Shown piece after piece: positions 23,001 to 35,104 of a DNA stretch of 64,000 nucleotides (position 1 is the first letter of the stretch; each line of letters begins with the position of its first letter). Source of the DNA: Sabellastarte sp. h YS-2021 (lineage: Eukaryota > Annelida > Polychaeta > Sabellida > Sabellidae); NCBI GenBank assembly GCA_964017235.1, contig OZ024927.1, positions 21,595,160 to 21,659,159 of the forward strand. The letters run 5' to 3'. Under the pieces are notes generated by a model. It had not been told where the DNA came from. It worked only from the letters and a program-made list of their open reading frames with translations, and ran no database searches. Both the position numbers and the translations under genes were made by a program.

Positions 23001-26000
23001 CTTTTACTACCCTGTGGGTCAAAAATTCGCTCGAAATCACTCTATCTTTTATGGTTTTCGAGATATTCACACTTTTTCATTTTCCGCAAAATTCCAAGAT
23101 GGCCGCCAAAAGTGGCGAAAATTGAAATTTTTCCCCCTTGCATAGGACACTCTTGTACTACCCTGTGGGCCAAAAATTAGCTCGAAATCGCTCTATCTCT
23201 TACGGTTTTCGAGATATTCACACTTTTTCATTTTCCGCAAAAATCCAAGATGGCCGCCAAAAGTGGCGAAAATTAAAATTTTTCTGTTTCGCATAGGACA
23301 CCCTTGTACTACCCTGTGGGTCAAAAATTCGCTTGAAATCACTCTATCTCTTACCGTTTTCGAGATATTCACACTTTTTCATTTTCCACAAAAATCCAAG
23401 ATAGCCGCCAAAAGTGGTAAAAATGGAAAATTTTCTCCTTTGCATAGGATACTCTTGTACTACAATGCGGGCCAAAAATTCGCTCAAAATCGCTCTATCT
23501 CTTACGGTTTTCGAGATATTCACACTTTTTCATTTTCCGCTAAAATCCAAGATGGCCGCCAAAAGCGGCGAAAATTGAAATTTTTCCCCTTTGCATAGGA
23601 CACTCTTGTTCTACCCTGTGGGTCAAAAATTCACTCGAAATGGCTCTATCTCTTACAGTTTTCAAGATATTCACACTTTTTCATTTTCTTCAAAAATCCA
23701 AGATGGCCGCCAAAAGTGGCGAAAATTGAAATTTTTCCCCTTACATAGGACACTCTTGTTCTACCCTGTGGATCAAAAATTCACTCGAAATCGCTCTATC
23801 TCTTACGGTTTTCGAGATAGTCACACTTTTTCATTTTCCGCAAAATTCCAAGATGGCCGCCAAAAGTGACAAAAATGGAAAATTTCCCCCTTTGCATAGG
23901 ACACTCTTTTACTACCCTGTGGGTCAAAAATTCGCTCGAAATCACTCTATCTTTTATGGTTTTCGAGATATTCACACTTTTTCATTTTCCGCAAAATTCC
24001 AAGATGGCCGCCAAAAGTGGCGAAAATTGAAATTTTTCCCCCTTGCATAGGACACTCTTGTACTACCCTGTGGGCCAAAAATTAGCTCGAAATCGCTCTA
24101 TCTCTTACGGTTTTCGAGATATTCACACTTTTTCATTTTCCGCAAAAATCCAAGATGGCCGCCAAAAGTGGCGAAAATTAAAATTTTTCTGTTTCGCATA
24201 GGACACCCTTGTACTACCCTGTGGGTCAAAAATTCGCTTGAAATCACTCTATCTCTTACCGTTTTCGAGATATTCACACTTTTTCATTTTCCACAAAAAT
24301 CCAAGATAGCCGCCAAAAGTGGCAAAAATGGAAAATTTTCTCCTTTGCATAGGATACTCTTGTACTACAATGCGGGCCAAAAATTCGCTCAAAATCGCTC
24401 TATCTCTTACGGTTTTCGAGATATTCACACTTTTTCATTTTCCGCTAAAATCCAAGATGGCCGCCAAAAGCGGCGAAAATTGAAATTTTTCCCCTTTGCA
24501 TAGGACACTCTTGTTCTACCCTGTGGGTCAAAAATTCACTCGAAATGGCTCTATCTCTTACAGTTTTCAAGATATTCACACTTTTTCATTTTCTTCAAAA
24601 ATCCAAGATGGCCGCCAAAAGTGGCGAAAATTGAAATTTTTCCCCTTACATAGGACACTCTTGTTCTACCCTGTGGATCAAAAATTCACTCGAAATCGCT
24701 CTATCTCTTACGGTTTTCGAGATAGTCACACTTTTTCATTTTCCGCAAAATTCCAAGATGGCCGCCAAAAGTGACAAAAATGGAAAATTTCCCCCTTTGC
24801 ATAAGACACTCTTTTACTACCCTGTGGGTCAAAAATTCGCTCGAAATCACTCTATCTTTTATGGTTTTCGAGATATTCACACTTTTTCATTTTCCGCAAA
24901 ATTCCAAGATGGCCGCCAAAAGTGGCGAAAATTGAAATTTTTCCCCCTTGCATAGGACACTCTTGTACTACCCTGTGGGCCAAAAATTAGCTCGAAATCG
25001 CTCTATCTCTTACGGTTTTCGAGATATTCACACTTTTTCATTTTCCGCAAAAATCCAAGATGGCCGCCAAAAGTGGCGAAAATTAAAATTTTTCTGTTTC
25101 GCATAGGACACCCTTGTACTACCCTGTGGGTCAAAAATTCGCTTGAAATCACTCTATCTCTTACCGTTTTCGAGATATTCACACTTTTTCATTTTCCACA
25201 AAAATCCAAGATAGCCGCCAAAAGTGGCAAAAATGGAAAATTTTCTCCTTTGCATAGGATACTCTTGTACTACAATGCGGGCCAAAAATTCGCTCAAAAT
25301 CGCTCTATCTCTTACGGTTTTCGAGATATTCACACTTTTTCATTTTCCGCTAAAATCCAAGATGGCCGCCAAAAGCGGCGAAAATTGAAATTTTTCCCCT
25401 TTGCATAGGACACTCTTGTTCTACCCTGTGGGTCAAAAATTCACTCGAAATGGCTCTATCTCTTACAGTTTTCAAGATATTCACACTTTTTCATTTTCTT
25501 CAAAAATCCAAGATGGCCGCCAAAAGTGGCGAAAATTGAAATTTTTCCCCTTACATAGGACACTCTTGTTCTACCCTGTGGATCAAAAATTCACTCGAAA
25601 TCGCTCTATCTCTTACGGTTTTCGAGATAGTCACACTTTTTCATTTTCCGCAAAATTCCAAGATGGCCGCCAAAAGTGACAAAAATGGAAAATTTCCCCC
25701 TTTGCATAGGACACTCTTTTACTACCCTGTGGGTCAAAAATTCGCTCGAAATCACTCTATCTTTTATGGTTTTCGAGATATTCACACTTTTTCATTTTCC
25801 GCAAAATTCCAAGATGGCCGCCAAAAGTGGCGAAAATTGAAATTTTTCCCCCTTGCATAGGACACTCTTGTACTACCCTGTGGGCCAAAAATTAGCTCGA
25901 AATCGCTCTATCTCTTACGGTTTTCGAGATATTCACACTTTTTCATTTTCCGCAAAAATCCAAGATGGCCGCCAAAAGTGGCGAAAATTAAAATTTTTCT

Positions 26001-28060
26001 GTTTCGCATAGGACACCCTTGTACTACCCTGTGGGTCAAAAATTCGCTTGAAATCACTCTATCTCTTACCGTTTTCGAGATATTCACACTTTTTCATTTT
26101 CCACAAAAATCCAAGATAGCCGCCAAAAGTGGCAAAAATGGAAAATTTTCTCCTTTGCATAGGATACTCTTGTACTACAATGCGGGCCAAAAATTCGCTC
26201 AAAATCGCTCTATCTCTTACGGTTTTCGAGATATTCACACTTTTTCATTTTCCGCTAAAATCCAAGATGGCCGCCAAAAGCGGCGAAAATTGAAATTTTT
26301 CCCCTTTGCATAGGACACTCTTGTTCTACCCTGTGGGTCAAAAATTCACTCGAAATGGCTCTATCTCTTACAGTTTTCAAGATATTCACACTTTTTCATT
26401 TTCTTCAAAAATCCAAGATGGCCGCCAAAAGTGGCGAAAATTGAAATTTTTCCCCTTACATAGGACACTCTTGTTCTACCCTGTGGATCAAAAATTCACT
26501 CGAAATCGCTCTATCTCTTACGGTTTTCGAGATAGTCACACTTTTTCATTTTCCGCAAAATTCCAAGATGGCCGCCAAAAGTGACAAAAATGGAAAATTT
26601 CCCCCTTTGCATAAGACACTCTTTTACTACCCTGTGGGTCAAAAATTCGCTCGAAATCACTCTATCTTTTATGGTTTTCGAGATATTCACACTTTTTCAT
26701 TTTCCGCAAAATTCCAAGATGGCCGCCAAAAGTGGCGAAAATTGAAATTTTTCCCCCTTGCATAGGACACTCTTGTACTACCCTGTGGGCCAAAAATTAG
26801 CTCGAAATCGCTCTATCTCTTACGGTTTTCGAGATATTCACACTTTTTCATTTTCCGCAAAAATCCAAGATGGCCGCCAAAAGTGGCGAAAATTAAAATT
26901 TTTCTGTTTCGCATAGGACACCCTTGTACTACCCTGTGGGTCAAAAATTCGCTTGAAATCACTCTATCTCTTACCGTTTTCGAGATATTCACACTTTTTC
27001 ATTTTCCACAAAAATCCAAGATAGCCGCCAAAAGTGGCAAAAATGGAAAATTTTCTCCTTTGCATAGGATACTCTTGTACTACAATGCGGGCCAAAAATT
27101 CGCTCAAAATCGCTCTATCTCTTACGGTTTTCGAGATATTCACACTTTTTCATTTTCCGCTAAAATCCAAGATGGCCGCCAAAAGCGGCGAAAATTGAAA
27201 TTTTTCCCCTTTGCATAGGACACTCTTGTTCTACCCTGTGGGTCAAAAATTCACTCGAAATGGCTCTATCTCTTACAGTTTTCAAGATATTCACACTTTT
27301 TCATTTTCTTCAAAAATCCAAGATGGCCGCCAAAAGTGGCGAAAATTGAAATTTTTCCCCTTACATAGGACACTCTTGTTCTACCCTGTGGATCAAAAAT
27401 TCACTCGAAATCGCTCTATCTCTTACGGTTTTCGAGATAGTCACACTTTTTCATTTTCCGCAAAATTCCAAGATGGCCGCCAAAAGTGACAAAAATGGAA
27501 AATTTCCCCCTTTGCATAGGACACTCTTTTACTACCCTGTGGGTCAAAAATTCGCTCGAAATCACTCTATCTTTTATGGTTTTCGAGATATTCACACTTT
27601 TTCATTTTCCGCAAAATTCCAAGATGGCCGCCAAAAGTGGCGAAAATTGAAATTTTTCCCCCTTGCATAGGACACTCTTGTACTACCCTGTGGGCCAAAA
27701 ATTAGCTCGAAATCGCTCTATCTCTTACGGTTTTCGAGATATTCACACTTTTTCATTTTCCGCAAAATTCCAAGATGGCCGCCAAAAGTGACAAAAATGG
27801 AAAATTTCCCCCTTTGCATAGGACACTCTTTTACTACCCTGTGGGTCAAAAATTCGCTCGAAATCACTCTATCTTTTACGGTTTTCGAGATATTCACACT
27901 TTTTCATTTTCGGCTAAAATCCAAGATGGCTGCCAAAAGCGGCGAGAATTGAAATTTTCCCCCCTTGCATAGGACACTCTTGTACTACCCTGTGGGTCAA
28001 AAATTCGCTCGAAATTGCTCTATCTCTTGTGGTTTGCGAGATATTTGCGATGTTTCACGT
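20060..28060. repeat. Satellite-like array of 151-bp monomers in 905-bp higher-order repeats
   Basis: There are about 52 head-to-tail monomers of 150-151 bp, each with CCAAGATGGCCGCC, CATAGGACACTCTTGTACTA, CCTGTGGGTCAAAAATTCGC, ATCGCTCTATCTCTTACGG and TTTTCGAGATATTCACAC. Diverged monomers lie at both edges (20060-20680 and 27772-28060). Next comes one five-monomer block (20683-21436, 754 bp). Seven six-monomer blocks of 905 bp follow, starting at 21437, 22342, 23247, 24152, 25057, 25962 and 26867, and differ from each other by only a few bases. The monomer length is not a multiple of three and the many short open frames inside are shadows. The array is related, in reverse orientation, to the 169-bp array at 61500-63590. 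Confidence 0.95.
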
Positions 28061-28067
28061 TTTCACT

Positions 28068-28930
28068 AAAAGTAGCAATAAAGTAGCCATTACTCACTTG
28101 TACATTGAGCAACAGTTGTGAAACTTAAATATGTTACAGTGCACAAAAAAGTAGATGAACAACATATTTGAGAGAAATTGTGTAGCTGCAATACTTTTGA
28201 AGATATAAGGCATTTACTCATTGTGGTTATCATTAAAAATTGACAAAGTAGCTATTACTCGCTTAGCTATGGAGATACACTTCCAAACTACTGACCATGT
28301 TGTAGCTGTGGAGAAAGTAGCTGAACAACATATTGGAACAAAATACTCTAAATGCAATAGTTTGACAGTTATAAGCCATATAATTATATTAGGTAAAAGT
28401 GGTACTACTCACTCAAAAGTAGGCCAAAGTTCACCAAACCCCTCAGCATTGGACACTGTTATACCACCCTGTGGATTAAAAATTTGCTCAAAATTGCTCT
28501 ATCTGTTACGGTTTCCGAGATATTTGTGATTTTTCACATTTTTCTTAAAAGTAGCAATAAAGTAGCCATTACTCACTTGTACATTGAGCAACAGTTGTTA
28601 AACTTAAATATGTGACAGTTCACAAAAAAGTAGGTGAACAACATATTTGAGAGAAATTGTGTAGCTGCAATACTTTTGAAGATATAAGCCATTTGCTCAT
28701 TATGGTTATCATTAAAAATTGACAAAGTAGCTATTACTCACTTAGCTATGGAGATACACTTCCAAACTACTGACCACGTTGTAGCTGTGGAGAAAGAAGC
28801 TGAACAACATATTGGAACAAAATACTCTAAATGCAATAGTTTGAGAGTTATAAGCCGTATAATTATATTAGGTAAAAGTGCTATTACTCACTCAAAAGTA
28901 GGCCAAAGTTCACCAAACCCAAAAAATATT
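28068..28930. repeat. Direct duplication (about 482-bp period) containing a decayed satellite monomer
   Basis: Segments 28068-28440 and 28548-28917 are near-identical (AAGTAGCAATAAAGTAGCCA, TTGAGAGAAATTGTGTAGCT). Between them, at 28445-28547, is a degenerate 151-bp-type monomer (TGTGGATTAAAAATTTGCTC). The duplication therefore includes a piece of the satellite. Confidence 0.8.
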
Positions 28931-29006
28931 GAAGAGCGTAAAAATTCATTAGGACAAGTAATTTACCAAAAATGTGTATCTGTAGTAGTTTCAGAGAAAA
29001 CTGTGT

Positions 29007-29082
29007 GACACACGCACGCACGCACAGACGCACGTAAGCACGCAAACTATAATCTCCCGCCGGCGAGCTGGGTGGGAGATAA
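29007..29082 (-). repeat. Element 5' head: hairpin plus ACGC repeats
   Basis: On the minus strand this starts TTATCTCCC, with a stem ATCTCCC (29080-29074) pairing to GGGAGAT (29058-29052). A CGTGCG-type short tandem run (about 29046-29007) follows. The same start (TTATNTCC), hairpin and GC-rich short tandem arrangement is present at 56003, 57411 and 60972. This is therefore a likely 5' end of the element that carries the large satellite. Confidence 0.6.
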
Positions 29083-29134
29083 CAAAAGCCATAGGCATTG
29101 TAACACCCTCTGCCTCTAGAATCATTGCACACAA

Positions 29135-30236
29135 TATCTTCTATTCTATTCTATTTTATTCTGTACTTTTATAGCGCTTAATCTCTGCAAGGCAGACTCT
29201 ATGGCGCAACACCAAAAATCAAGTTTAAGAAATCATCTGTCCATAGCCGTTGCCAAGTCCAGTACCACGGAGACGCCGGATAGAGCGTATGCTAAGGTGG
29301 GAATGCCTTGTGGAAGAGATATGATTTTAACCTTTTCCTGAAACAGGTGAGAGTTGGGGCAGAACGTACCTCATTAGGCAAATGATTCCAGACTGTGGGG
29401 GCATCAAAAGCAAAGCTATGGCCAAAGTGATTTTTGGATTTATGTACAGATGGACAGAATTGAGGAACCTCCAGGAACCTTTTATCTGGATGGTTGTATC
29501 TTGTACTATATCTTCCACAACGAGTGGGCAGAAGAGGGCCAAAGTAACTGGGATGACCACTGTGAAGAAACTTATAAACTAGAGTGGCAGTTTTGAAGAT
29601 ACAGCGAGATTCAACTGGGAGCCAATGGAGTCGTTTGAGAATAGGAGATGCCCGCGTGTATTTGTTACAGTTTGTGACAATCCTGGCAAGTGTATTTTGA
29701 ATACACTGTAGTTTACGCATATTGAGACTGGACAGACTCCTGAAGAGAGAGTTGCCGTAATCAAGGCGACTGCTCACCAAGGCATTAGCTGCCAGGATAG
29801 CAGCCTCATCAGTCAAGTGCTTTCTAACCCGCCTGAGATCACGAATTTGAATGAAGCATGTCTTACAAATATTGCGGACATGGTTAGCAAAGGAAAAATT
29901 AGCATCAAACCAGACACCAAGGTTCTTAACAACAACTGCAGGATGCATGAAATTACTAAATATCTTAACTGGGAGATAGGGATCTAATTTCTTGAGTTGT
30001 GCATGGGATCCAAAGATGATAAACTCTGTTTTGTCAGGATTTAGTTTGAGCATACTTGACAACATCCATTTTTGAACATCCAGAAGACAAGAATTCAGTT
30101 TGTTAAAAGCCAGGGCTGCATTTTTGTGAGAGATATGAATAAACAACTGCGTGTCGTCTGCATAAAAGTGGTATTTGATGTCAGGATGCGTTCCAATAAC
30201 CTTACTCAAAGGAGTGGTGTATAAGGAGAACAGCAT
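29135..30236 (-). pseudogene. 5'-truncated non-LTR retrotransposon, reverse transcriptase C-terminal part
   Basis: A minus-strand open frame of about 314 codons begins inside the reverse transcriptase domain (LLFSLYTTPLS) and includes the catalytic YADDTQLF box, LGVWFD, a thumb-like region and the downstream HWLPV and FDAPTVWNHLP segments. These are typical of the C-terminal half of CR1/Jockey-type pol proteins. The amino-terminal endonuclease and early RT motifs are missing, as expected for 5' truncation at insertion. The 3' end runs into a short UTR and a TAGAA-type simple repeat tail (about 29135-29155). No clear target duplication was found. The remaining frame is intact, so the insertion is fairly young, but it cannot encode an active element. 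Confidence 0.88.
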
Positions 30237-30866
30237 CTCTTGTTACTGGAAATGTTATTCCTAGTAAGGCTGACACATGTCACACCTGAGTTAATGACAG
30301 ATTATGGAAACAGTAATCCGTGCACAATCTTTGTGTACCCTACTGGCAATTTGGTAGGTAGCTATTGCTTTTACTAATGTCCTATAATCTCAGTGTCTCA
30401 GTGTCACACTCTTGTCACTTGATGTTTTTAATCTGCCTTTTTACCTGGAATGATTTAAAATATTAAAGTAATATTCATAGGATTTCTAGGGGGGGAGGTT
30501 TTACTTTTACACCAGTCTTCCAACCCATCCCTAGTACATGCCAAATTTTTTTGCACCTACAGTTTTTTGTTCTGAATTGTGACAATGGGGTGTTTTTTCT
30601 CAGATGCTTTCGGTCACCTTTAGTTAAGTTTAAGGTTAAGTTAAAGTATCTTAAAATCTTATTCAGTAAAGTCTTAATATGTATGCATGGTTTTGTTACT
30701 TAAATCACTACAAAAAGTTTTACACATAAGGCAAAGTCTAAAATTATCACACTTTTGAATGAATTAATAGTTTTTCTGATTTTGAATATTCCCTTTCTTT
30801 TTGCCTTTTTATGATACTTCTGCAGGTCTTACACAGTTCTTGCTGCTTTAAGCCTATTTTTGACAG

Positions 30867-30928
30867 GTTCAAACAGTTTTTGATGCTGACACATCAAAGC
30901 AGCTTTTTGACTTCAATAACACAACCCT
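30867..30928 (+). other. Candidate orphan internal exon (62 nt)
   Basis: A pyrimidine-rich tract and AG at 30865-30866 precede a 62-nt open segment that ends in a perfect donor, GTAAGT, at 30929. Read in phase 0 it gives a protein-like peptide containing VFDADTSKQLFDFNN. No partner exon was recognised. It could belong to an unidentified plus-strand gene overlapping the IRF-A intron, or be chance. Confidence 0.25.
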
Positions 30929-31419
30929 GTAAGTAAAAACATTCTTATGTTGCTATATAAACATGCGCAATATAAAATATTTTCGACGGCAAATGCACTC
31001 AGTCCCTATCAGTTACCTGTCTGTGAAAACGCTCTATTATGTGTAGTGTTTTAAAACATTATTCCATAATGTCCTCAAATGTAACAAATCTATACTGGCA
31101 CATTTTAGATTCATCGAATCATTCCATGTAAGATTTAACACAATTATTTAATGCTGAATATTAATGTCAGAGACTGTGAACTAAAGAAAGACCAGTCTCT
31201 GTATTGCAACCAAGCTGATGAAATCTAATAAAAATAAAGGGTTATAAATTAAAGCCTTTTCACTTGTGATTACTTCAAAACACCACATAATAGTGAGAGA
31301 GACTTGGTCTAGAGATGCCGAAACACTTGCAACTAAACTAAACTTCAAAATGAAGCTGTATTATTGCACAAACTAGTATGGCAGAGTGACCACAAACTGT
31401 AAGATATATACAGTTTTAC

Positions 31420-31575
31420 CTGTCCAAATTCATCCCTCCATTCACTGTTTCTCTGATGCAGCCAGATGACTTTGAAATGCATCTTAGATTGATCATGCCA
31501 CTCCAAACCAAACACATTCTTTTGGTTTAATTTGGATATTATCCATTCCCGAAGTCTCTCGTGTGGTACTGTCAT
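31420..31575 (-). CDS. IRF-A exon 1: start and first half of IRF DNA-binding domain
   Basis: This encodes residues 1-52, MTVPHERLREW through RDEFGQ, followed immediately by a GTAAAA donor. Tryptophans W11, W26, W38 and W46 fall at the spacing seen in vertebrate IRF DNA-binding domains. The ATG has A at -3. Exon 2 (2428-4341) supplies the rest of the domain. Splitting the DBD by an intron at this point agrees with the usual IRF exon arrangement. Because it is 27 kb from exon 2, with an opposite-strand gene and a satellite between, an automated annotation could easily miss it and start IRF-A at the internal methionine. Confidence 0.88.
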
Positions 31576-32108
31576 GGTTGCTTCAATCAGATTGTGACTG
31601 CACTAATTTAATCCAACATATATCCGTGATGGAGTCGAATGATCCACATACATTCAAGATATTTTTCCAGTTTTATCAGATATGGTCACAAAATTAACGT
31701 CAATGTTTCAGTGAAATATATGAATTAATATTTAAACACAAATTAATTATCATTAGGCAGAAATATCATTAAGTTTATTAGATAGTTCAAAACACATATT
31801 AAACATCATTTCCGCCTTTGATCAATACTATGTAGTATTAAGTACAGTGGTAGTGTTTACTGTACTGTAATATTGATCCACAAACAACAGAACATTCCAG
31901 ACTGTGTATTGTAGTGTATTGACACTAGCTGTTACCATATAAGTCCATGATATCACTGCAAAGATATGTATGGATTACCACCTGCAAGTCACTATTACAA
32001 ATCTGAACTATCGGGTGTATTGTTCTTTTCTAATAATGGCATGTTTATCAAGAGACGTCCATTGACATTTCCTGGCAAACCCATCTTATCCAAAAACATA
32101 ACCAGTGC

Positions 32109-32185
32109 GAGAAACTTCTCTACGATGAAATAACCACAGGGTATTTCCCGAGTCCAAAAAAGAAACGAAACTTTCGGGGTTTTCC
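32109..32185. promoter_or_regulatory. Putative kappaB and IRF half-site cluster upstream of IRF-A
   Basis: GGGGTTTTCC at 32176-32185 matches the kappaB consensus GGGRNNYYCC exactly. Abutting it is GAAACGAAACTTTC (32162-32175), which holds two GAAAC units and an opposing TTTC. A second kappaB-like motif, GGGTATTTCCC, lies at 32139-32149, with another GAAACT near 32111. The cluster is about 530-610 bp upstream of the IRF-A start codon. The GAAA units have 1-bp rather than the usual 2-bp spacing. Regulation is inferred only. Confidence 0.4.
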
Positions 32186-33170
32186 AAAACCGTAGGTATC
32201 ACGCCAGTAATTGTTTTCTTGTCGGTGCTGTTGATCTTAAGCTGTCTGATTTCAAGTTACAACGTACTAGAATGGAGAATATTTAGTATTTACCATGTTT
32301 TGCTACAATCCAGTTTGGTTGATGAGGCCAATAAAAGACCCTTTTACTTCATTCTGATGTTTAAAAATTTATAACACCAGAACTTTGACTACAGGGGTGG
32401 ACAGCGATTTGCGGGGGACAGCGATTCGCCAATTTCTATTGTACCTCATTTAAAACTAACATCTGTGTTGATACTGAAGGACCTTATAGCATAGAAAAGT
32501 GTGCAGCATGTCTTGATACTTTTCTAAGATTTTAGAATTGACAGCATGCATGATTATAAAGACGAATAAAAAAGTTTACATGTCAGTTAGAAATATGCCT
32601 AACTAACTGCATCTGACTGGTGCAAAGAGCAGTATGTTCTCTAAACTGTGTCTGGGGTCAATATAAATACTATTTATAACTTCATCATATGCTAGAATAC
32701 AATGAGAAGAATTGATCTTTAACTTTAATTATTGTTTGCAAAGTTTAACAGTCTTTGTAACTTTTTGGGGAACAGTATAAAATAATCGGCAAAATGCTGT
32801 CCACTTTCCAACAGCCCTAATCTTATTGCCATGGGACAAGTTCTATGGGTGTATTTGTACTTATCACAAGATATATTTTATGATGCTACTATCATTTTAC
32901 AGTTTGAGGAACCTCTTTTCAATTCTAACTTTTATAAAACCACACTGCATATTTGTTCTCAAGAAACTGCATTTTGGTGTTTTTATGGGCGAATCGCTGT
33001 CCCCCCTTGTACACATGTACAATGTATGTTGACAAAACTGTTTAGTGAATTATTTTTAAAATGATTACAACACATATAATATTTGGTAAATATCCATAAT
33101 TCGGTTTTAAATATTTAAGACCACTAACTGGCAACTCTGGCAGTTGTCACTGTTTATACAACTAGATGGA

Positions 33171-35052
33171 GGCATCCCAGCCAGCACTACATATGAGACC
33201 AACAAGGGTCCCAAATGGGTTCTTATATGGGGCCTTTGTGGGCGCCCTATATGGGCCCCAGTCAGTTTTTGCAAACGGTTTTCTGATGGGACCAATATGG
33301 TTTATCAATAAGGGTCATATATGGGCCCCATATGGGGCCTTTATTGTGAAATAAATGGGTCCCACATGGGCCCAACTTGTAATTTGAACATGGGGCCCAG
33401 ATGGTTTTTGCAAATGGTTTGGTGATGGGACCAGTATGGGCTCTGTATATGGGTTATATGTGGGTCTGACAAGGGCACTATATGGTAAACTGCATCCAGG
33501 TTCTTATTGGTCCTACATATAGGCTCAGATGTATGGACCGGCTCAGTTTTTAAATGTGCACTACCAACACAAGGTCCATTTGTAGTCCAGCTCGCATGTA
33601 ATAGAAGCTCAAAAATGAGTTGATCTGTGTGAACAGTCCACAATTTCCTTCACACTTTGCCCACATATTCTGTCTAATATTTTATTACACTTTCATGAAG
33701 CCTTTGTAAATAATGCACAATACAATCTTGATTCATACTATACTATTATCCAATTTCCAGAATGTAATTCAAATCATTTCAAGTTCAAAATCTTATGATG
33801 TACCACATTTGTGTCTAAGCTTGTCTTATACAGAATACAGAAATGTGTATCAGAAACTCATCACTTAATGATTCACCCAAACCCTTTTTCCAGATGGCCC
33901 AAGCAGCTACATAAAAAAACAGCTACATAGCCTTGTCAAGACACAAGTAAACACATGATGAAATCCTCAGTTAACTGATATAATTAAGCACATGCATTAT
34001 TTGATTAATAAAGATTTTTTTCATTATGAATCCCCACCAAAAATATCATAGTTTATTATTTTAGCCTTATTTACACAATTTTTACAAATTTCATAGATTT
34101 CTCACACATATTTATAATCTTTAAATTGTACTGTAATTTGTATCCTAGTGACGGAAGGCTACCCTGTTTTACACCATGGGGTGTTTTCCCATTTTCCTAG
34201 CACTGCCTCAAAATACTATCTGTGTGAAAAGATAAACATATCTGTACTGCATGATATAGGGGGTTGGACCTATTAATGACCCCTTGAGTTAAACTAAGAG
34301 AAACTAAAATTTTACAGAATTTCCACAACTGTATACTTAGGATTTCTGTACTCTTATACATGAAAAAGGTGTTTGTGGTACATTAAGGTAATATAAACCA
34401 CTAGATTGTTAATTAGTGAGATATACAGCAAATTTAATTTAATACATTTTTTACAAAAACTTTACAATACATTTACAGAGCTATAAAATGGCTATTGTAT
34501 GTGATAATAATGAGGGTCCCTTGTGAGAATATTATACCCATTTTTGACCTTCACAGGTCCAACCAATATGCATGTACACTTTTATTTAAAAAGCTTTTGT
34601 GGCGAGTTGTTTTTCTCAAATAGGACCTTTTTTATTTTTGGATTTTTTTCATTCAAAATCAGAAGAGAAGTTAATAAAGAACACTTGTTATATATATTTA
34701 CATTTTTCCTCTAGGATTTATATATGGGACCTATCTGGGACCCTTATACCAGTAAATCATTCATAAAAGTTCATTCTGGGGCCCATATTAAACATTGTGA
34801 TAATAAATGTTTTGTTTACCACTCTTTACGAAGTCCAAATCAACATGATGCCAAATGAATCTATGATTAAATCTGTTTTATTTTCCTCATTTTGTACTAT
34901 TTAGGGAACATTAAGTATTTTTATATAAATGGGACCAATATGGGCCCCCTTTGGGCATTCTGTGCCCATATATATCCTTTATAGGACCCATATTGCTATT
35001 TGCCCGCCTATAGCCCACATAGGCCCCATATGATCATGCTTGCTGGGATGCC
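33171..35052. mobile_element. 1.88-kb non-autonomous TIR element with GGGCCCATAT-type sub-terminal repeats
   Basis: The ends are GGCATCCCAGCCAGCA on the left and, reversed, GGCATCCCAGCAAGCA on the right (15 of 16). The first 450 bp and last 340 bp are filled with variants of GGGACCAATATGGGCCCC and its reverse. The centre is AT-rich and non-coding. No target duplication could be assigned and the superfamily is not recognised. Confidence 0.7.
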
Positions 35053-35104
35053 GAGCCTGCTACACAGACATTAACCATCATACTATAATGCACATGAATT
35101 AGTG

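Larger units (their letters stand above)
4342..31419 (-). other. 27,078-bp intron of IRF-A
   Basis: The donor is at 31419 (GGACAG|GTAAAA on the minus strand) and the acceptor ends at 4342 (TTTACAG|GTGTTC). The join is phase 0 and gives DEFGQ-VFMEWAQHTG, which fits the IRF fold without gap. The intron contains a nested plus-strand secreted-protein gene, the large 151-bp satellite array, MITEs, SINE fragments and a truncated non-LTR retrotransposon. Confidence 0.85.

Noticed and set aside
20699..27972. Dozens of repeated 65-151-codon open frames in the large array (MAAKSDKNG..., MHRTLLFYP...)
   Set aside because: They recur with the 905-bp period, change frame because the monomer is about 151 bp, and show no codon-level conservation. 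They are by-products of a satellite.
20060..28060. CRISPR-like array
   Set aside because: Repeats are contiguous 151-bp monomers without unique spacers, in clearly eukaryotic DNA.
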